Assembly: GCA_963526495.1 (NCBI GenBank)
Contig: CAURNT010000017.1
Span: 1 to 24,771 of the forward strand
Direction: 5' to 3'
Source of the DNA: CAURNT01 sp963526495
Lineage (GTDB): Bacteria; Fusobacteriota; Fusobacteriia; Fusobacteriales; Leptotrichiaceae
Length of the DNA: 24,771 nucleotides
Shown here one piece after another: positions 8,227-16,027 of this stretch; within the stretch, counting starts at the first letter, position 1; each line of letters begins with the position of its first letter. The notes under the pieces are model-generated. The model was given only the letters and a program-made list of their open reading frames with translations. It was not told the origin of the DNA and searched no databases. The translations under genes and the position numbers were made by a program.

Positions 8227-9386
8227 GATTTTTTGAACTTTAGCAAATAGTTTCTATTGCTCTTTTTTAAATTTTTTCTCTCAATATATTTTGACGTTTC
8301 TATATTTATACCAGATTCTTCAAATATTTCATTAACTTCGCCGTCGGTATATTCTTCTAATTTAACATCAAACTTTATTTTACCTAAAATTTCTTTATTA
8401 ACCTTAACTTCTTTTTTATTTCCCAAATTATTTATATATTCAACTATTTCTTGAAGAGCATTCATTGAAACATCAGTTTCTGCAAGATGAAAAACATGAA
8501 ACTGATCTTCAAAATCATGCAATTTTACATCCATACCTGATTTTTTTAATTTTTCAGCAAAAACTATACTATCATCTTCTAATATTTCATTTGTTCCAAC
8601 ATGGATTAATGTATCAGGAAAATTCTTCAAATCATTTGAATATATAGGAGAAATATACCTATTTGATTTGTCTTTAATATAGATAAAATAAGGCATATAT
8701 TTTTCAATTTTAATTCCAATATTTTCTTTAAAAGCTCCAAACAAAGGATCTTTAAATCTATTTCTATTTCTACTATCAACACTATTCGTCACATCCAAAT
8801 AAGGTGATAATAATACCAAAGCACGTGGCATAGGTAAATCATTATCATTAAGATATATAGTAGAAGAAACAACTACATTACCCCCTGAACTATCTCCCAT
8901 AAATACTATATTACTAGGATTATATCCTAACTTTATAGATAATCTATACGCATAAATAAAGTCTTCATTTTCAGCAGGGAATTTATTTGCATATCCAGTT
9001 CTTAAATCTACAAACATCATATCATAACCATTTAACTTTAAAAGTACATTTTTTATAAAAAACATTTTTCTATGCTCGTTATAATAATGTATAAAACTAC
9101 CTCCATTTGCTATTATAACTAATTTTTTATTATTACTATTAATTTTCTTAAACAATTCAACTCTTGAATTACCTTCTTGATATATTTTTTGAACATAATT
9201 AGTAGATAAATAATCATAAAGATTAGTATTAACAGTAGTAAAAGCTTCATATAATTTAGTTCTATCAACATTCCATGTAATGTATTTTGACCAATTTATT
9301 ATTTTTTCTTTAAAAGAAGGAGTTCTTGCACCTAATAAAAATGGAATAAATATCAAAACTATAAATTTAATTAATTTATTCTGCAT
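8223..9386 (-). CDS. Exported alpha/beta hydrolase (HSL-like esterase/lipase family), paralogue B
   Basis: A hydrolase of the hormone-sensitive-lipase-like alpha/beta family, 387 aa. It has an N-terminal signal (hydrophobic residues about 7-19), so it likely acts in the periplasm or outside. Visible motifs are an oxyanion-hole loop NGGSF at 94-98 (in place of HGGGF), the nucleophile elbow GDSSGG at 164-169 with Ser166, and His297 in the FHVF segment. At the position where the family normally has catalytic Asp it reads NEILEDD, with Glu267. A tail of about 60 residues follows the fold and is shared with the paralogue at 10589-11725. The start overlaps the end of pepT by 11 nt and no good RBS is visible, so translation is probably coupled. 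The substrate is unknown; ester, lipid or deacylation roles are all possible. Confidence 0.85.
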   Translation of the reverse strand: MQNKLIKFIVLIFIPFLLGARTPSFKEKIINWSKYITWNVDRTKLYEAFTTVNTNLYDYLSTNYVQKIYQEGNSRVELFKKINSNNKKLVIIANGGSFIHYYNEHRKMFFIKNVLLKLNGYDMMFVDLRTGYANKFPAENEDFIYAYRLSIKLGYNPSNIVFMGDSSGGNVVVSSTIYLNDNDLPMPRALVLLSPYLDVTNSVDSRNRNRFKDPLFGAFKENIGIKIEKYMPYFIYIKDKSNRYISPIYSNDLKNFPDTLIHVGTNEILEDDSIVFAEKLKKSGMDVKLHDFEDQFHVFHLAETDVSMNALQEIVEYINNLGNKKEVKVNKEILGKIKFDVKLEEYTDGEVNEIFEESGINIETSKYIERKNLKKSNRNYLLKFKKS

Positions 9387-10578
9387 TTAATTTCACAATT
9401 TCTATTATAGTATCACGTGATTTTTTCATATCATCTAAACAAGCAAATTCATATTCTCCATGAAAATTTTCTCCTCCTACAAATATATTTGGTGTAGGTA
9501 AGCCCATAAATGATATTTTAGAACCATCAGTCCCTCCACGTATAGGTTCTATTATTGGTCTTATACCTAAATTTTCCATAGCTTTTTTAGCAAGGTCTAC
9601 ACTTCTCATATCTTTACTAATAATATCTCCCATATTATAATATTGATCAAACATTTCATATACCAAAACATTTCCAAATTTTTCATTAACTTTTTTAGCA
9701 ACATCTTTGCAAAATTCTTTTCTATCTTCAAATTTATCTTTATCAAAATCACGAATTATATAAGTAAGTTCAGCTTTTTCAATTTTAGCCTCTGTTGAAC
9801 ATAATAAATAAAATCCTTCATAACCTGAAGTGTGTTCTGGAACTTCTTTTTCTGGGAATAAACTCATCAAATATCCAGCAACAACATTAGCGTTTATCAT
9901 TTTATCTTTAGCAGACCCTGGATGAACACTAACTCCAGTTATTGTATATGTAATTTGTGCGGCATTAAAACTTTCATATTGTAGTTCCCCTAACATTCCA
10001 CCATCAATTGTATAAGCAAAATCTGCATCAAATTCTTTAACATTAAATTTATCTGCTCCCCTACCTATTTCTTCATCAGGCCCAAAAGCAACTTTAATAT
10101 CACCATGTTTAATTTCAGGATGTTCTTTTAAATATTTCATTGCTTCCATAATAGCTGTTATCCCAGCTTTATCATCAGCACCAAGAAGTGTTGTTCCATC
10201 TGTTGTAATCAAAGTTTTACCTACATAATTTTTTAAATTTGGAAATTCAGAAATTTTCATAATTTTTTCATCATTTAATACTATATCTTTTCCATCATAC
10301 TTTTCAATAATTTGTGGATTAACATTTCTAGCCTCAAAATCTGCAGTATCCATATGAGATATAAATCCAATAGTTGGAACTTTTTTATCTATATTACTAG
10401 GTAAAACCCCATTAACAAAACAAAAATCATTAATATATATTTTTTCTAAACCAATTTCCTTTAAATCTTCTACAAGTAGTTTAGCAAATTCATATTGAGT
10501 TGGTGTTGATGGAATTGTTTTTGAACTTTCATCAGATCTTGTCTCAAATTTAACATATTTTTTAAACCTTTCTAACAT
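9376..10578 (-). CDS. pepT: Peptidase T (tripeptide aminopeptidase)
   Basis: A zinc-dependent M20 aminopeptidase that removes the N-terminal residue of tripeptides in the cytoplasm. It is 400 aa, the usual length. The metal and catalytic residues line up with known PepT: His75 and Asp77 in SHMDTADF, Asp135/136 in LGADDKAG, Glu169-Glu170 in FGPDEEIGRG, Asp192 in IDGG and His373 near the C-terminus, plus RGGTDGSKISFMGLPTP. It has no signal peptide, unlike its neighbours. GGAGG precedes the ATG. It sits between two paralogous exported hydrolases, 10 bp after one and overlapping the other, so the three are probably co-transcribed. This places the use of imported peptides beside extracellular hydrolysis. 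Confidence 0.97.
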   Translation of the reverse strand: MLERFKKYVKFETRSDESSKTIPSTPTQYEFAKLLVEDLKEIGLEKIYINDFCFVNGVLPSNIDKKVPTIGFISHMDTADFEARNVNPQIIEKYDGKDIVLNDEKIMKISEFPNLKNYVGKTLITTDGTTLLGADDKAGITAIMEAMKYLKEHPEIKHGDIKVAFGPDEEIGRGADKFNVKEFDADFAYTIDGGMLGELQYESFNAAQITYTITGVSVHPGSAKDKMINANVVAGYLMSLFPEKEVPEHTSGYEGFYLLCSTEAKIEKAELTYIIRDFDKDKFEDRKEFCKDVAKKVNEKFGNVLVYEMFDQYYNMGDIISKDMRSVDLAKKAMENLGIRPIIEPIRGGTDGSKISFMGLPTPNIFVGGENFHGEYEFACLDDMKKSRDTIIEIVKLNAE

Positions 10579-10588
10579 AATACCTCCA

Positions 10589-11725
10589 TTATTTATTTAA
10601 ATATTTTCTATTATTTTTTTCGTTTGTTTTTTCTTGTATATTTATAAAACTATTCATATCTATATTTATAGATCTATACATATCATTTATCTCATCTTCA
10701 GTATAAGAATCAAAAGATACATTAAATTTAATTCTATTGACATCTTTTAAATTAAGTGCACCTTTCTTTATTCCTGTATTATTTTTTATAAATTCTGCCA
10801 CTTGAATTGTTGCTTCTCTTCCTTCAGGAGTGTCAAACATATGAAAAACATGATAAAGTTCTTCAAAACTTTTATAATTAACAGCTACTCCAGAGTTTTT
10901 TAAATTTTGAGCAAAAACCCTTGAGTCATCTTCTAATATTTCATAACTTCCAACATGAATTAAAGTTTTAGGAAATCCTTTTAACTCACTAGCATAAATA
11001 GGAGAAACATATCTATTCGACTTATCTTTGACGTTTATAAAATAAGGCATATAATCTTGTAATTTAACTCCATTTTTTTCAGTATTATTTGTTCCAAAAA
11101 ATACATCTTTTGATTTATTTCTTTGCCTACTTTCAACTTTATTTGTAACATCTAAATAAGGAGACAGTAAAACTATAGAAGCAGGAACTGGCAGGTTATT
11201 ATCAATTAAGTATATCGTACTTCCTGCTACAATATTTCCACCTGAACTATCTCCTAAAAACGAAATATTACCTGGATTATATCCTTTTTTTAATATAAAT
11301 CTATAAGCATTTAAAAAATCTTTGTTAAGATTAGGGAATCTTTGTTTATAACCCATCCTATAATCAACAACTGCTATATTAAAATCATTTAAATAAGATC
11401 CAAAAACATTTATTATATACTCTTTTCTACTTTGTTTATACGGATTTATGAAACTACCGCCATTTGCAATCAATACTATTTTATCACTTTTCATCTTATT
11501 TTTATACAATTCAATACGAGTTCCTGTTTCATCGTAAACCTCATAAATATATTTATCTTTTATATAGTTTTCAAGTTCCATTGACATCGTAGAATATACA
11601 CTATAAGCCCAATCTCTATCTATATTGTATGATATAATATCACTTTTTTTTATTAATTTATTTTTAAATGAATCTTCAGAAAATGAAATACTCATCAATA
11701 ATATAATCAATAGTATTTTTTTCAA
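10589..11725 (-). CDS. Exported alpha/beta hydrolase (HSL-like esterase/lipase family), paralogue A
   Basis: A paralogue of the hydrolase at 8223-9386, similar along its whole length. I place the start at TTG 11723-11725: AGGAGG abuts the in-frame ATG at 11732-11734, which is too close, but is 9 nt from the TTG. The TTG start also gives a clean signal peptide MKKILLIILLMSISFS. Counting from the TTG, the protein is 378 aa with oxyanion loop NGGSF at 88-92, GDSSGG at 158-163 (Ser160), Glu262 in YEILEDD where Asp is usual, and His292 in YHVFH. The C-terminal tail resembles that of paralogue B (IKFNVSFDSYTEDEIND compared with IKFDVKLEEYTDGEVNE). It is first in a three-gene unit with pepT and hydrolase B. 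The substrate is not evident. Confidence 0.85.
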   Translation of the reverse strand: MKKILLIILLMSISFSEDSFKNKLIKKSDIISYNIDRDWAYSVYSTMSMELENYIKDKYIYEVYDETGTRIELYKNKMKSDKIVLIANGGSFINPYKQSRKEYIINVFGSYLNDFNIAVVDYRMGYKQRFPNLNKDFLNAYRFILKKGYNPGNISFLGDSSGGNIVAGSTIYLIDNNLPVPASIVLLSPYLDVTNKVESRQRNKSKDVFFGTNNTEKNGVKLQDYMPYFINVKDKSNRYVSPIYASELKGFPKTLIHVGSYEILEDDSRVFAQNLKNSGVAVNYKSFEELYHVFHMFDTPEGREATIQVAEFIKNNTGIKKGALNLKDVNRIKFNVSFDSYTEDEINDMYRSINIDMNSFINIQEKTNEKNNRKYLNK

Positions 11726-11734
11726 AAAAATCAT

Positions 11735-11741
11735 CCTCCTT
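11735..11741 (-). promoter_or_regulatory. Ribosome binding site deciding the start of hydrolase A
   Basis: AAGGAGG on the minus strand touches the ATG at 11732-11734 with no spacer, but stands 9 nt from the in-frame TTG at 11723-11725. This favours TTG as the initiation codon. Confidence 0.6.
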
Positions 11742-11748
11742 CATTTTT

Positions 11749-11757
11749 ATTATATCA
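11749..11757 (-). promoter_or_regulatory. Extended -10 promoter of the hydrolase A-pepT-hydrolase B unit
   Basis: TGA-TATAAT on the minus strand: a perfect -10 box at 11749-11754 with the TG extension. The region 17 bp upstream is the T-run and arm of the preceding terminator, with no good -35 box. The transcript would begin only a few nt before the RBS, giving a very short leader. Confidence 0.55.
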
Positions 11758-11763
11758 TAACAT

Positions 11764-11798
11764 AAAAAAAAGTACCATACATAATGTATGATACTTTT
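11764..11798 (-). terminator. Terminator after beta-barrel gene A
   Basis: A 14-bp stem with one G-U pair (11768-11781 with 11785-11798) and a 3-nt loop, followed on the minus strand by eight T. It starts 14 bp beyond the barrel stop and separates that strongly expressed gene from the hydrolase unit. Confidence 0.9.
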
Positions 11799-11812
11799 AA
11801 TCAATTAATTAA

Positions 11813-13990
11813 TTACCAAGTATAAGATATATTTAATGATCCTTCACCTGTTACTTTATTTAATTCAAATTTAGAATCATCAGCTAATTTTTGTGCAAAT
11901 TCAAAGTTAGCTCCTAATTTAGGTGTTACTGTTAAATTCTTAGTTATATCAAATTTAACTGCTACACTTGGTTTAACTGCTAAACTATGTTTAACATTTT
12001 TTGATTTTTTAAACATTTCTTCATTACCTTGTTTAATGAAATCTTCTTGATCTTTGTTATTAAATTCTTTAGCAACATAACCATCTAATACTCTGTATTC
12101 TCCATCAGTATATCCTGCAGCTTCTACAAATTTAGCAAATCCTTCTATATATTTAGAACCTAATTTCATATATTTGTATTCACCTTTTACTTCTGTTATT
12201 AAATCAACTTTTCTATCTGCATTTTCAGATAAAGTAGAAGTTATATTTAATGTAGCATCAGCTGATCCAAAATGATCTAATAAGATTTTATCACTTTTTA
12301 CTGGCATTCCAGTTGCATCAAAATCAGTATTTGTAGCTTTTAAGAAATAGTTACCATTAACATCTAATGAAGCTTTAGTCGTATCATTAAATGCTTTTGT
12401 GAATTTAACACCTGCATTAGTTAATAACATATCTGTAAACAGAACAACATCTTTTTGCAATTCACCAGCAATTATATGATTATGTGCATTTAATCTTAAC
12501 TCTGTATCTACACCAAATAATTCAGATATTACAGCCTTATTCTTAGTGAATGCAAAACCTTCATGTTGTAAAGAAGTTGCATCTGCTTTTTCTCCTGTTT
12601 TAACTGAATCTACTGTTAATAAATATTTAGCACTATTATCAGTAGTCACTGTTAAAACATCTTCATCATTGTAAGTATATTTAATAGTTGGTCCTGTTAA
12701 GAATCTCATTTCATTTGAATGAGGTTTAGCTAATAAGTTAGTTTTTAAATCATAATTAGCATCTAATCCTAATTCAAATCCTCCGTTAACATATTTAATA
12801 TTATTATAAGTTTTAAATATATTATTTAATTCTTTAACAGCACTATCTTTTTTAGCTAATTTAACTTCTACTTTTTCAGAATTTTTAGTTGTAAATCTTG
12901 CATTTTCACCTGTATATGAAAGATCTAATTTATATTCTGGTGTATGTTCATATTTAACAGCATCATCTGCTACAGCTGTTTTTCCATCAGCTTTAAGTTT
13001 ATAATTTAATCCTTGTTCTACAACAGTATTACTAAATCCAGTATATTTTAATCCATTTTCTGATACAAATTCACCATCATGTTTATTACCTAAAATATTT
13101 TTTAATTCACCCTTTAACACATTTGTTAATAAAGTATTTTTATTTAATTGAGATTCTAATTTAACCTCTCCTTTTAATCTTCCTGCTACATCATAAGTTT
13201 CACTCTTAATTAAATGATTAACTTCTCCTGAAACTTTAACATCATCTGTTAATTTACCAGAAGTTTTAGCATAGCTTTCTAATTCATGAGTTCCATCTTT
13301 AAACTCAGTTGAGTTATATAACCCAGCAACTGTTAAATCAAAATTATCATCAATTTTACCACTTAACACAGCAGATAATAATTCTGTATTATCTTTAGCT
13401 GCTAATTTATATCCGTTATCTTTTAAGTATCCTTCTTTATCATCTTTTGAATCAATCTTAGCTTGATTTAATTTATTTTTAGCTTTTAAATGTTTAACAA
13501 CTACATCTTCTAAAACTGCATCTTCTTCTACTTTAACTTTTTTAGCACGAATATTATCTTGTTTATATTCTTCATAAACTACTTTATCAGTAACATATCC
13601 ATGTTTATGTCCAAATGTTAAAGCTATATTAAAGTCATCTACTATTGGAGCATCCCATCTAGCACCAAAGTAATAATTAGGAACATCTACACCTGTTACA
13701 CCACTATTTTTATCTGTTTTATTTTTAGCATTAAATTTAACATAATCACCTTTTAATCCAGCAAATACATGTAATTGCGCATCTTTATGTAAAAAAGTTC
13801 CGAATGTTAATTTTTGAGAAGCACCTGCTTCTTGTGGCTTACCTTCATTTTTAAACTTGTTATTTTCTAATTCATTATTTACATTTGCTGAAGTTTCAGA
13901 ATTCAAGTATCCATGGAAATCTGGATATTGAGTATCAGCTAATGTTGCTATTGAAGTTAAAGCTGCAACTCCTAATAATATTTTTTTCAT
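11813..13990 (-). CDS. Outer-membrane beta-barrel protein, paralogue A
   Basis: An outer-membrane barrel of 725 aa of a family I do not recognise by name. It has signal peptide MKKILLGVAALTSIATLA, a long body of amphipathic strands and Asn/Asp/Lys turns, and a terminal strand ending in Trp (GSLNISYTW). It is paralogous to the protein at 6044-8155: KDNGYKL/KDNGFRL, LLSAV, YDVAGRL/FDVAGRI and the C-terminal strand appear in the same order. The two differ most in the middle, as expected for surface loops. It is monocistronic, with a perfect consensus promoter and a strong terminator, so it is probably an abundant surface protein. Porin, receptor or adhesin roles cannot be told apart from sequence alone. 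Confidence 0.85.
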   Translation of the reverse strand: MKKILLGVAALTSIATLADTQYPDFHGYLNSETSANVNNELENNKFKNEGKPQEAGASQKLTFGTFLHKDAQLHVFAGLKGDYVKFNAKNKTDKNSGVTGVDVPNYYFGARWDAPIVDDFNIALTFGHKHGYVTDKVVYEEYKQDNIRAKKVKVEEDAVLEDVVVKHLKAKNKLNQAKIDSKDDKEGYLKDNGYKLAAKDNTELLSAVLSGKIDDNFDLTVAGLYNSTEFKDGTHELESYAKTSGKLTDDVKVSGEVNHLIKSETYDVAGRLKGEVKLESQLNKNTLLTNVLKGELKNILGNKHDGEFVSENGLKYTGFSNTVVEQGLNYKLKADGKTAVADDAVKYEHTPEYKLDLSYTGENARFTTKNSEKVEVKLAKKDSAVKELNNIFKTYNNIKYVNGGFELGLDANYDLKTNLLAKPHSNEMRFLTGPTIKYTYNDEDVLTVTTDNSAKYLLTVDSVKTGEKADATSLQHEGFAFTKNKAVISELFGVDTELRLNAHNHIIAGELQKDVVLFTDMLLTNAGVKFTKAFNDTTKASLDVNGNYFLKATNTDFDATGMPVKSDKILLDHFGSADATLNITSTLSENADRKVDLITEVKGEYKYMKLGSKYIEGFAKFVEAAGYTDGEYRVLDGYVAKEFNNKDQEDFIKQGNEEMFKKSKNVKHSLAVKPSVAVKFDITKNLTVTPKLGANFEFAQKLADDSKFELNKVTGEGSLNISYTW

Positions 13991-14031
13991 TCTATATCCT
14001 CCTAATTTAATAATTATAGTTATTCATAAAT

Positions 14032-14060
14032 ATTATACTTTTTTTTATAATCTTTGTCAA
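14032..14060 (-). promoter_or_regulatory. Perfect consensus sigma-70 promoter of beta-barrel gene A
   Basis: Minus strand TTGACA (14055-14060), exactly 17 bp, then TATAAT (14032-14037), both boxes perfect. The spacer holds a run of A that may bend DNA. The leader is about 35 nt and ends in AGGAGG before the ATG. It is the best promoter match in the window. Confidence 0.9.
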
Positions 14061-14080
14061 TACTTACAATATATTTTAAC

Positions 14081-14410
14081 TTAATATATCAATATATTAG
14101 CTATAGCATACTCATTTGTATGACTTAAAGAAATTTCTCCATTTATTTTTTTCCCTTTATACATCATATACGGTTTACCATTAGTTTCATTTAATACTTC
14201 AAATTCTTTAAAGTCTATACTAACATTCATAGCTTTTACAAAAGATTCTTTAGCACAAAATCTAGCAGCATATGATTCATACTTATTTTTTTTAGTTTCA
14301 CAGTATTCAATTTCTTTTTTACTAAAAATTTTTTCTTTAAACCCTTCATTTCTTTCTATAGCTTTTTTTATTCTATCAACTTCTATTAAATCTATTCCTA
14401 TTTTAAACAT
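14081..14410 (-). CDS. acpS: Holo-[acyl-carrier-protein] synthase
   Basis: The enzyme transfers 4'-phosphopantetheine from CoA to acyl carrier protein, activating it for fatty-acid synthesis. It is 109 aa, slightly short but within the family. Magnesium/CoA-binding residues are visible as Asp7 in IGIDLIEVDR and Glu55 in RFCAKESFVKA. The segment SLSHTNEYAIA near the C-terminus is also characteristic. The ATG lies inside the end of tatD, a 13-nt overlap, so the two are translated from one message. There is no clear terminator after it; only a weak all-A/T hairpin overlaps its stop codon before the barrel A promoter. Confidence 0.95.
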   Translation of the reverse strand: MFKIGIDLIEVDRIKKAIERNEGFKEKIFSKKEIEYCETKKNKYESYAARFCAKESFVKAMNVSIDFKEFEVLNETNGKPYMMYKGKKINGEISLSHTNEYAIANILIY

Positions 14411-15168
14411 ATACCATATACCCTCAAGGCATTTTCTGTAGTTATTCTTTTAACTTCTTCTACAGATATATTTTTTAAGCTTGCTATTTTTTCAGCTACA
14501 AATTCCACATAAACAGGATTATTTTGTTTTCCTCTATACGGAACAGGTGTTAGATATGGGGAATCTGTTTCAAGAACTATATGTTTCAAATCTAAACTTT
14601 CAACTAATTTATGTCCTGTATGATTATTTTTAAACGTAACTGTCCCACCTACACCTATATAAAACCTATCTAAAAGGTCTTCAACATCACTCAAATTACC
14701 AGGATAACAATGTAATATACCACGTGCTTTAGGATATTCTTTCAAAATTTCTATTGTATCATCAAGTGCATCTCTCGTGTGAATAATTATAGGTAAATCA
14801 TATTCTATAGACTTTTCAATTTGCTTCCTAAAACCTAACTTTTGCACTTCTATAGGATCATTCATCCAATGATAATCAAGTCCTATTTCACCTATGGCTA
14901 CAATTTTCTTATATTCTTTAGATAACTTTAATAATTCTTCCATTTTTTCTTCGTCATACTTAGAAATATCACAAGGATGATAACCAATACTTGCATACAT
15001 AAAATCATAATTTTTAGCATATTCAATACATTTTTTTGAACTTTCATAATCACAAGAAATATTCACAACAAAATCTAATTTTTTGCCTATTTCATTAATA
15101 ATTTCATCTCTATTTTCATTATAGCTATCATCATAAAGATGTATATGTGTATCTACTAAATTTTTCAT
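14398..15168 (-). CDS. tatD: TatD family metal-dependent hydrolase / deoxyribonuclease
   Basis: A cytoplasmic metal-dependent hydrolase of the amidohydrolase superfamily. Relatives have 3'-5' DNase activity and roles in DNA repair or D-aminoacyl-tRNA handling; the exact function here is not shown. It is 256 aa, the usual length. The metal-binding pattern is complete: THIHL (His8, His10), GEIGLDYHW, IIHTRDALDD, GILHCYPG and LETDSPYLTP. AAAGG lies before the ATG. The gene follows a terminator-like hairpin by only about 18 nt and overlaps acpS by 13 nt. It could equally be labelled YcfH-like; the symbol names the family. Confidence 0.93.
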   Translation of the reverse strand: MKNLVDTHIHLYDDSYNENRDEIINEIGKKLDFVVNISCDYESSKKCIEYAKNYDFMYASIGYHPCDISKYDEEKMEELLKLSKEYKKIVAIGEIGLDYHWMNDPIEVQKLGFRKQIEKSIEYDLPIIIHTRDALDDTIEILKEYPKARGILHCYPGNLSDVEDLLDRFYIGVGGTVTFKNNHTGHKLVESLDLKHIVLETDSPYLTPVPYRGKQNNPVYVEFVAEKIASLKNISVEEVKRITTENALRVYGICLK

Positions 15169-15186
15169 TATTTACCTTTCAAACTA

Positions 15187-15210
15187 AAGGGTACTATATA
15201 TAGTACCCTT
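15187..15210 (-). terminator. Hairpin between dps and tatD (terminator or attenuator)
   Basis: A perfect 24-bp palindrome (AAGGGTACTATA and its mirror), whose practical stem is about 10 bp with a TATA loop. It lies 4 bp after the dps stop. The downstream U tract is poor (TTTAGTTTG), so it may terminate only partly or may act as a 3' stabiliser. tatD begins 18 nt further on with no space for a separate promoter. Confidence 0.65.
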
Positions 15211-15214
15211 CCCC

Positions 15215-15652
15215 TTATTTAATGTATGATTTCATCATCCATAATAATTTTTCATATTCTGTAACATGATTATCAAGTTCAGCGCTTGTTGCGTAATCTT
15301 TTTCTTCATCAGTAATTTCTTTTAATTCTCTTACTGATTTTAATAAATACTTAGTATCAACTATTAAATTTTTTAAAGCATCTTTAACTCTAATATCTTC
15401 ATCATTAGCTTCATCAATTTTTGTTACTTCTAAATATTTTTTAGAACTTCCTAAAGGTCTTCCACCTATAGCTAATATTCTTTCTGCAACAACATCAATT
15501 TTTTCATTTACCCCATCATAAATTTCTTCTAATTTAGCATGTACTGTAAAGAATCCTTGTCCAATTACATTCCAGTGATAATTTTGAACCTTTCTATAAT
15601 ATACATTCAAATCTGCTAAATATTGATTTAACGCGTTTATTGTTTTATTCAC
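15215..15652 (-). CDS. dps: Dps family DNA-protection / mini-ferritin protein
   Basis: Dps forms a twelve-subunit shell that oxidises and stores iron with peroxide, and often coats DNA during stress. It is 145 aa, near the short end of the family. The inter-subunit ferroxidase residues have the expected spacing: His26 and His38, then Asp53 and Glu57, within YHWNVIGQGFFTVHAK and DVVAER. The N-terminus is short and not lysine-rich, so iron detoxification is better supported than DNA binding. The start is GTG with AGGAGG 8 nt upstream, overlapping the hpf stop. Co-transcription with hpf fits a stationary-phase or stress unit. Confidence 0.93.
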   Translation of the reverse strand: MNKTINALNQYLADLNVYYRKVQNYHWNVIGQGFFTVHAKLEEIYDGVNEKIDVVAERILAIGGRPLGSSKKYLEVTKIDEANDEDIRVKDALKNLIVDTKYLLKSVRELKEITDEEKDYATSAELDNHVTEYEKLLWMMKSYIK

Positions 15653-15660
15653 TTAAATCT

Positions 15661-15666
15661 CCTCCT
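15661..15666 (-). promoter_or_regulatory. Ribosome binding site fixing the GTG start of dps
   Basis: AGGAGG on the minus strand, 8 nt before GTG at 15650-15652. It overlaps the TAG stop of hpf (15665-15667), so the two genes are probably coupled in translation. Confidence 0.7.
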
Positions 15667-15970
15667 ACTCTCTTTCTTTTAATTTTTCTTTAAATTTTCT
15701 AGTTTGTCTTTCTAGACCATCAGCTAATAAGTCTATTGCACCGTATAGATCTGAATTTGCTTCCTCTACTCTAATTACTTTACCAGGAACTTGAACTGTA
15801 CCTATGGCTTTAAATATTTTACCTTCAGTTTTAGTATTTTCAACTGTTAATGTAATATGAGTTTCAGTAATATTTTCAAGATATTTAGTTATCTTAGAAA
15901 CTTTTGATTCTGCATAATTTTTAATTGCTTCTGTCATTTCTAATTGTTTTCCACTTACTATTATCTTCAT
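15665..15970 (-). CDS. hpf: Ribosome hibernation promoting factor, short form (HPF/RaiA/YfiA family)
   Basis: A small protein that binds the 30S decoding region and silences or stores ribosomes when growth stops. It is 101 aa and starts MKIIVSGKQLEMTEAIKNY, the family opening, followed by the beta-alpha-beta fold with VSKITKYLENI and the YGAIDLLADGLERQ helix that docks on the ribosome. It lacks the C-terminal dimerisation domain of long HPF, so it is a short-form protein. It is first in a unit with dps and has its own promoter with a palindrome over the -10 region. RaiA and short HPF are difficult to tell apart here. Confidence 0.92.
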   Translation of the reverse strand: MKIIVSGKQLEMTEAIKNYAESKVSKITKYLENITETHITLTVENTKTEGKIFKAIGTVQVPGKVIRVEEANSDLYGAIDLLADGLERQTRKFKEKLKERE

Positions 15971-15997
15971 AATAACACGCCCTTCCTACATCTATAT

Positions 15998-16016
15998 AAA
16001 TAGTATAGCACTATTT
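15998..16016 (-). promoter_or_regulatory. hpf-dps promoter with overlapping palindrome
   Basis: On the minus strand TGC-TATACT gives an extended -10 (TATACT at 16002-16007). The same bases lie inside a 19-nt palindrome with 7-bp arms (AAATAGT and ACTATTT) around a 5-nt centre. No strong -35 box is seen. The palindrome could be an operator, or a weak terminator for the upstream lolD unit since it comes shortly after the lolD stop at 16028. Confidence 0.45.
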
Positions 16017-16027
16017 AACAAAAAAGT

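Noticed and set aside
8257..8647. Two plus-strand open frames opposite hydrolase B
   Set aside because: They mirror a well-supported gene. They have no Shine-Dalgarno sequence and their composition looks like antisense of coding sequence.
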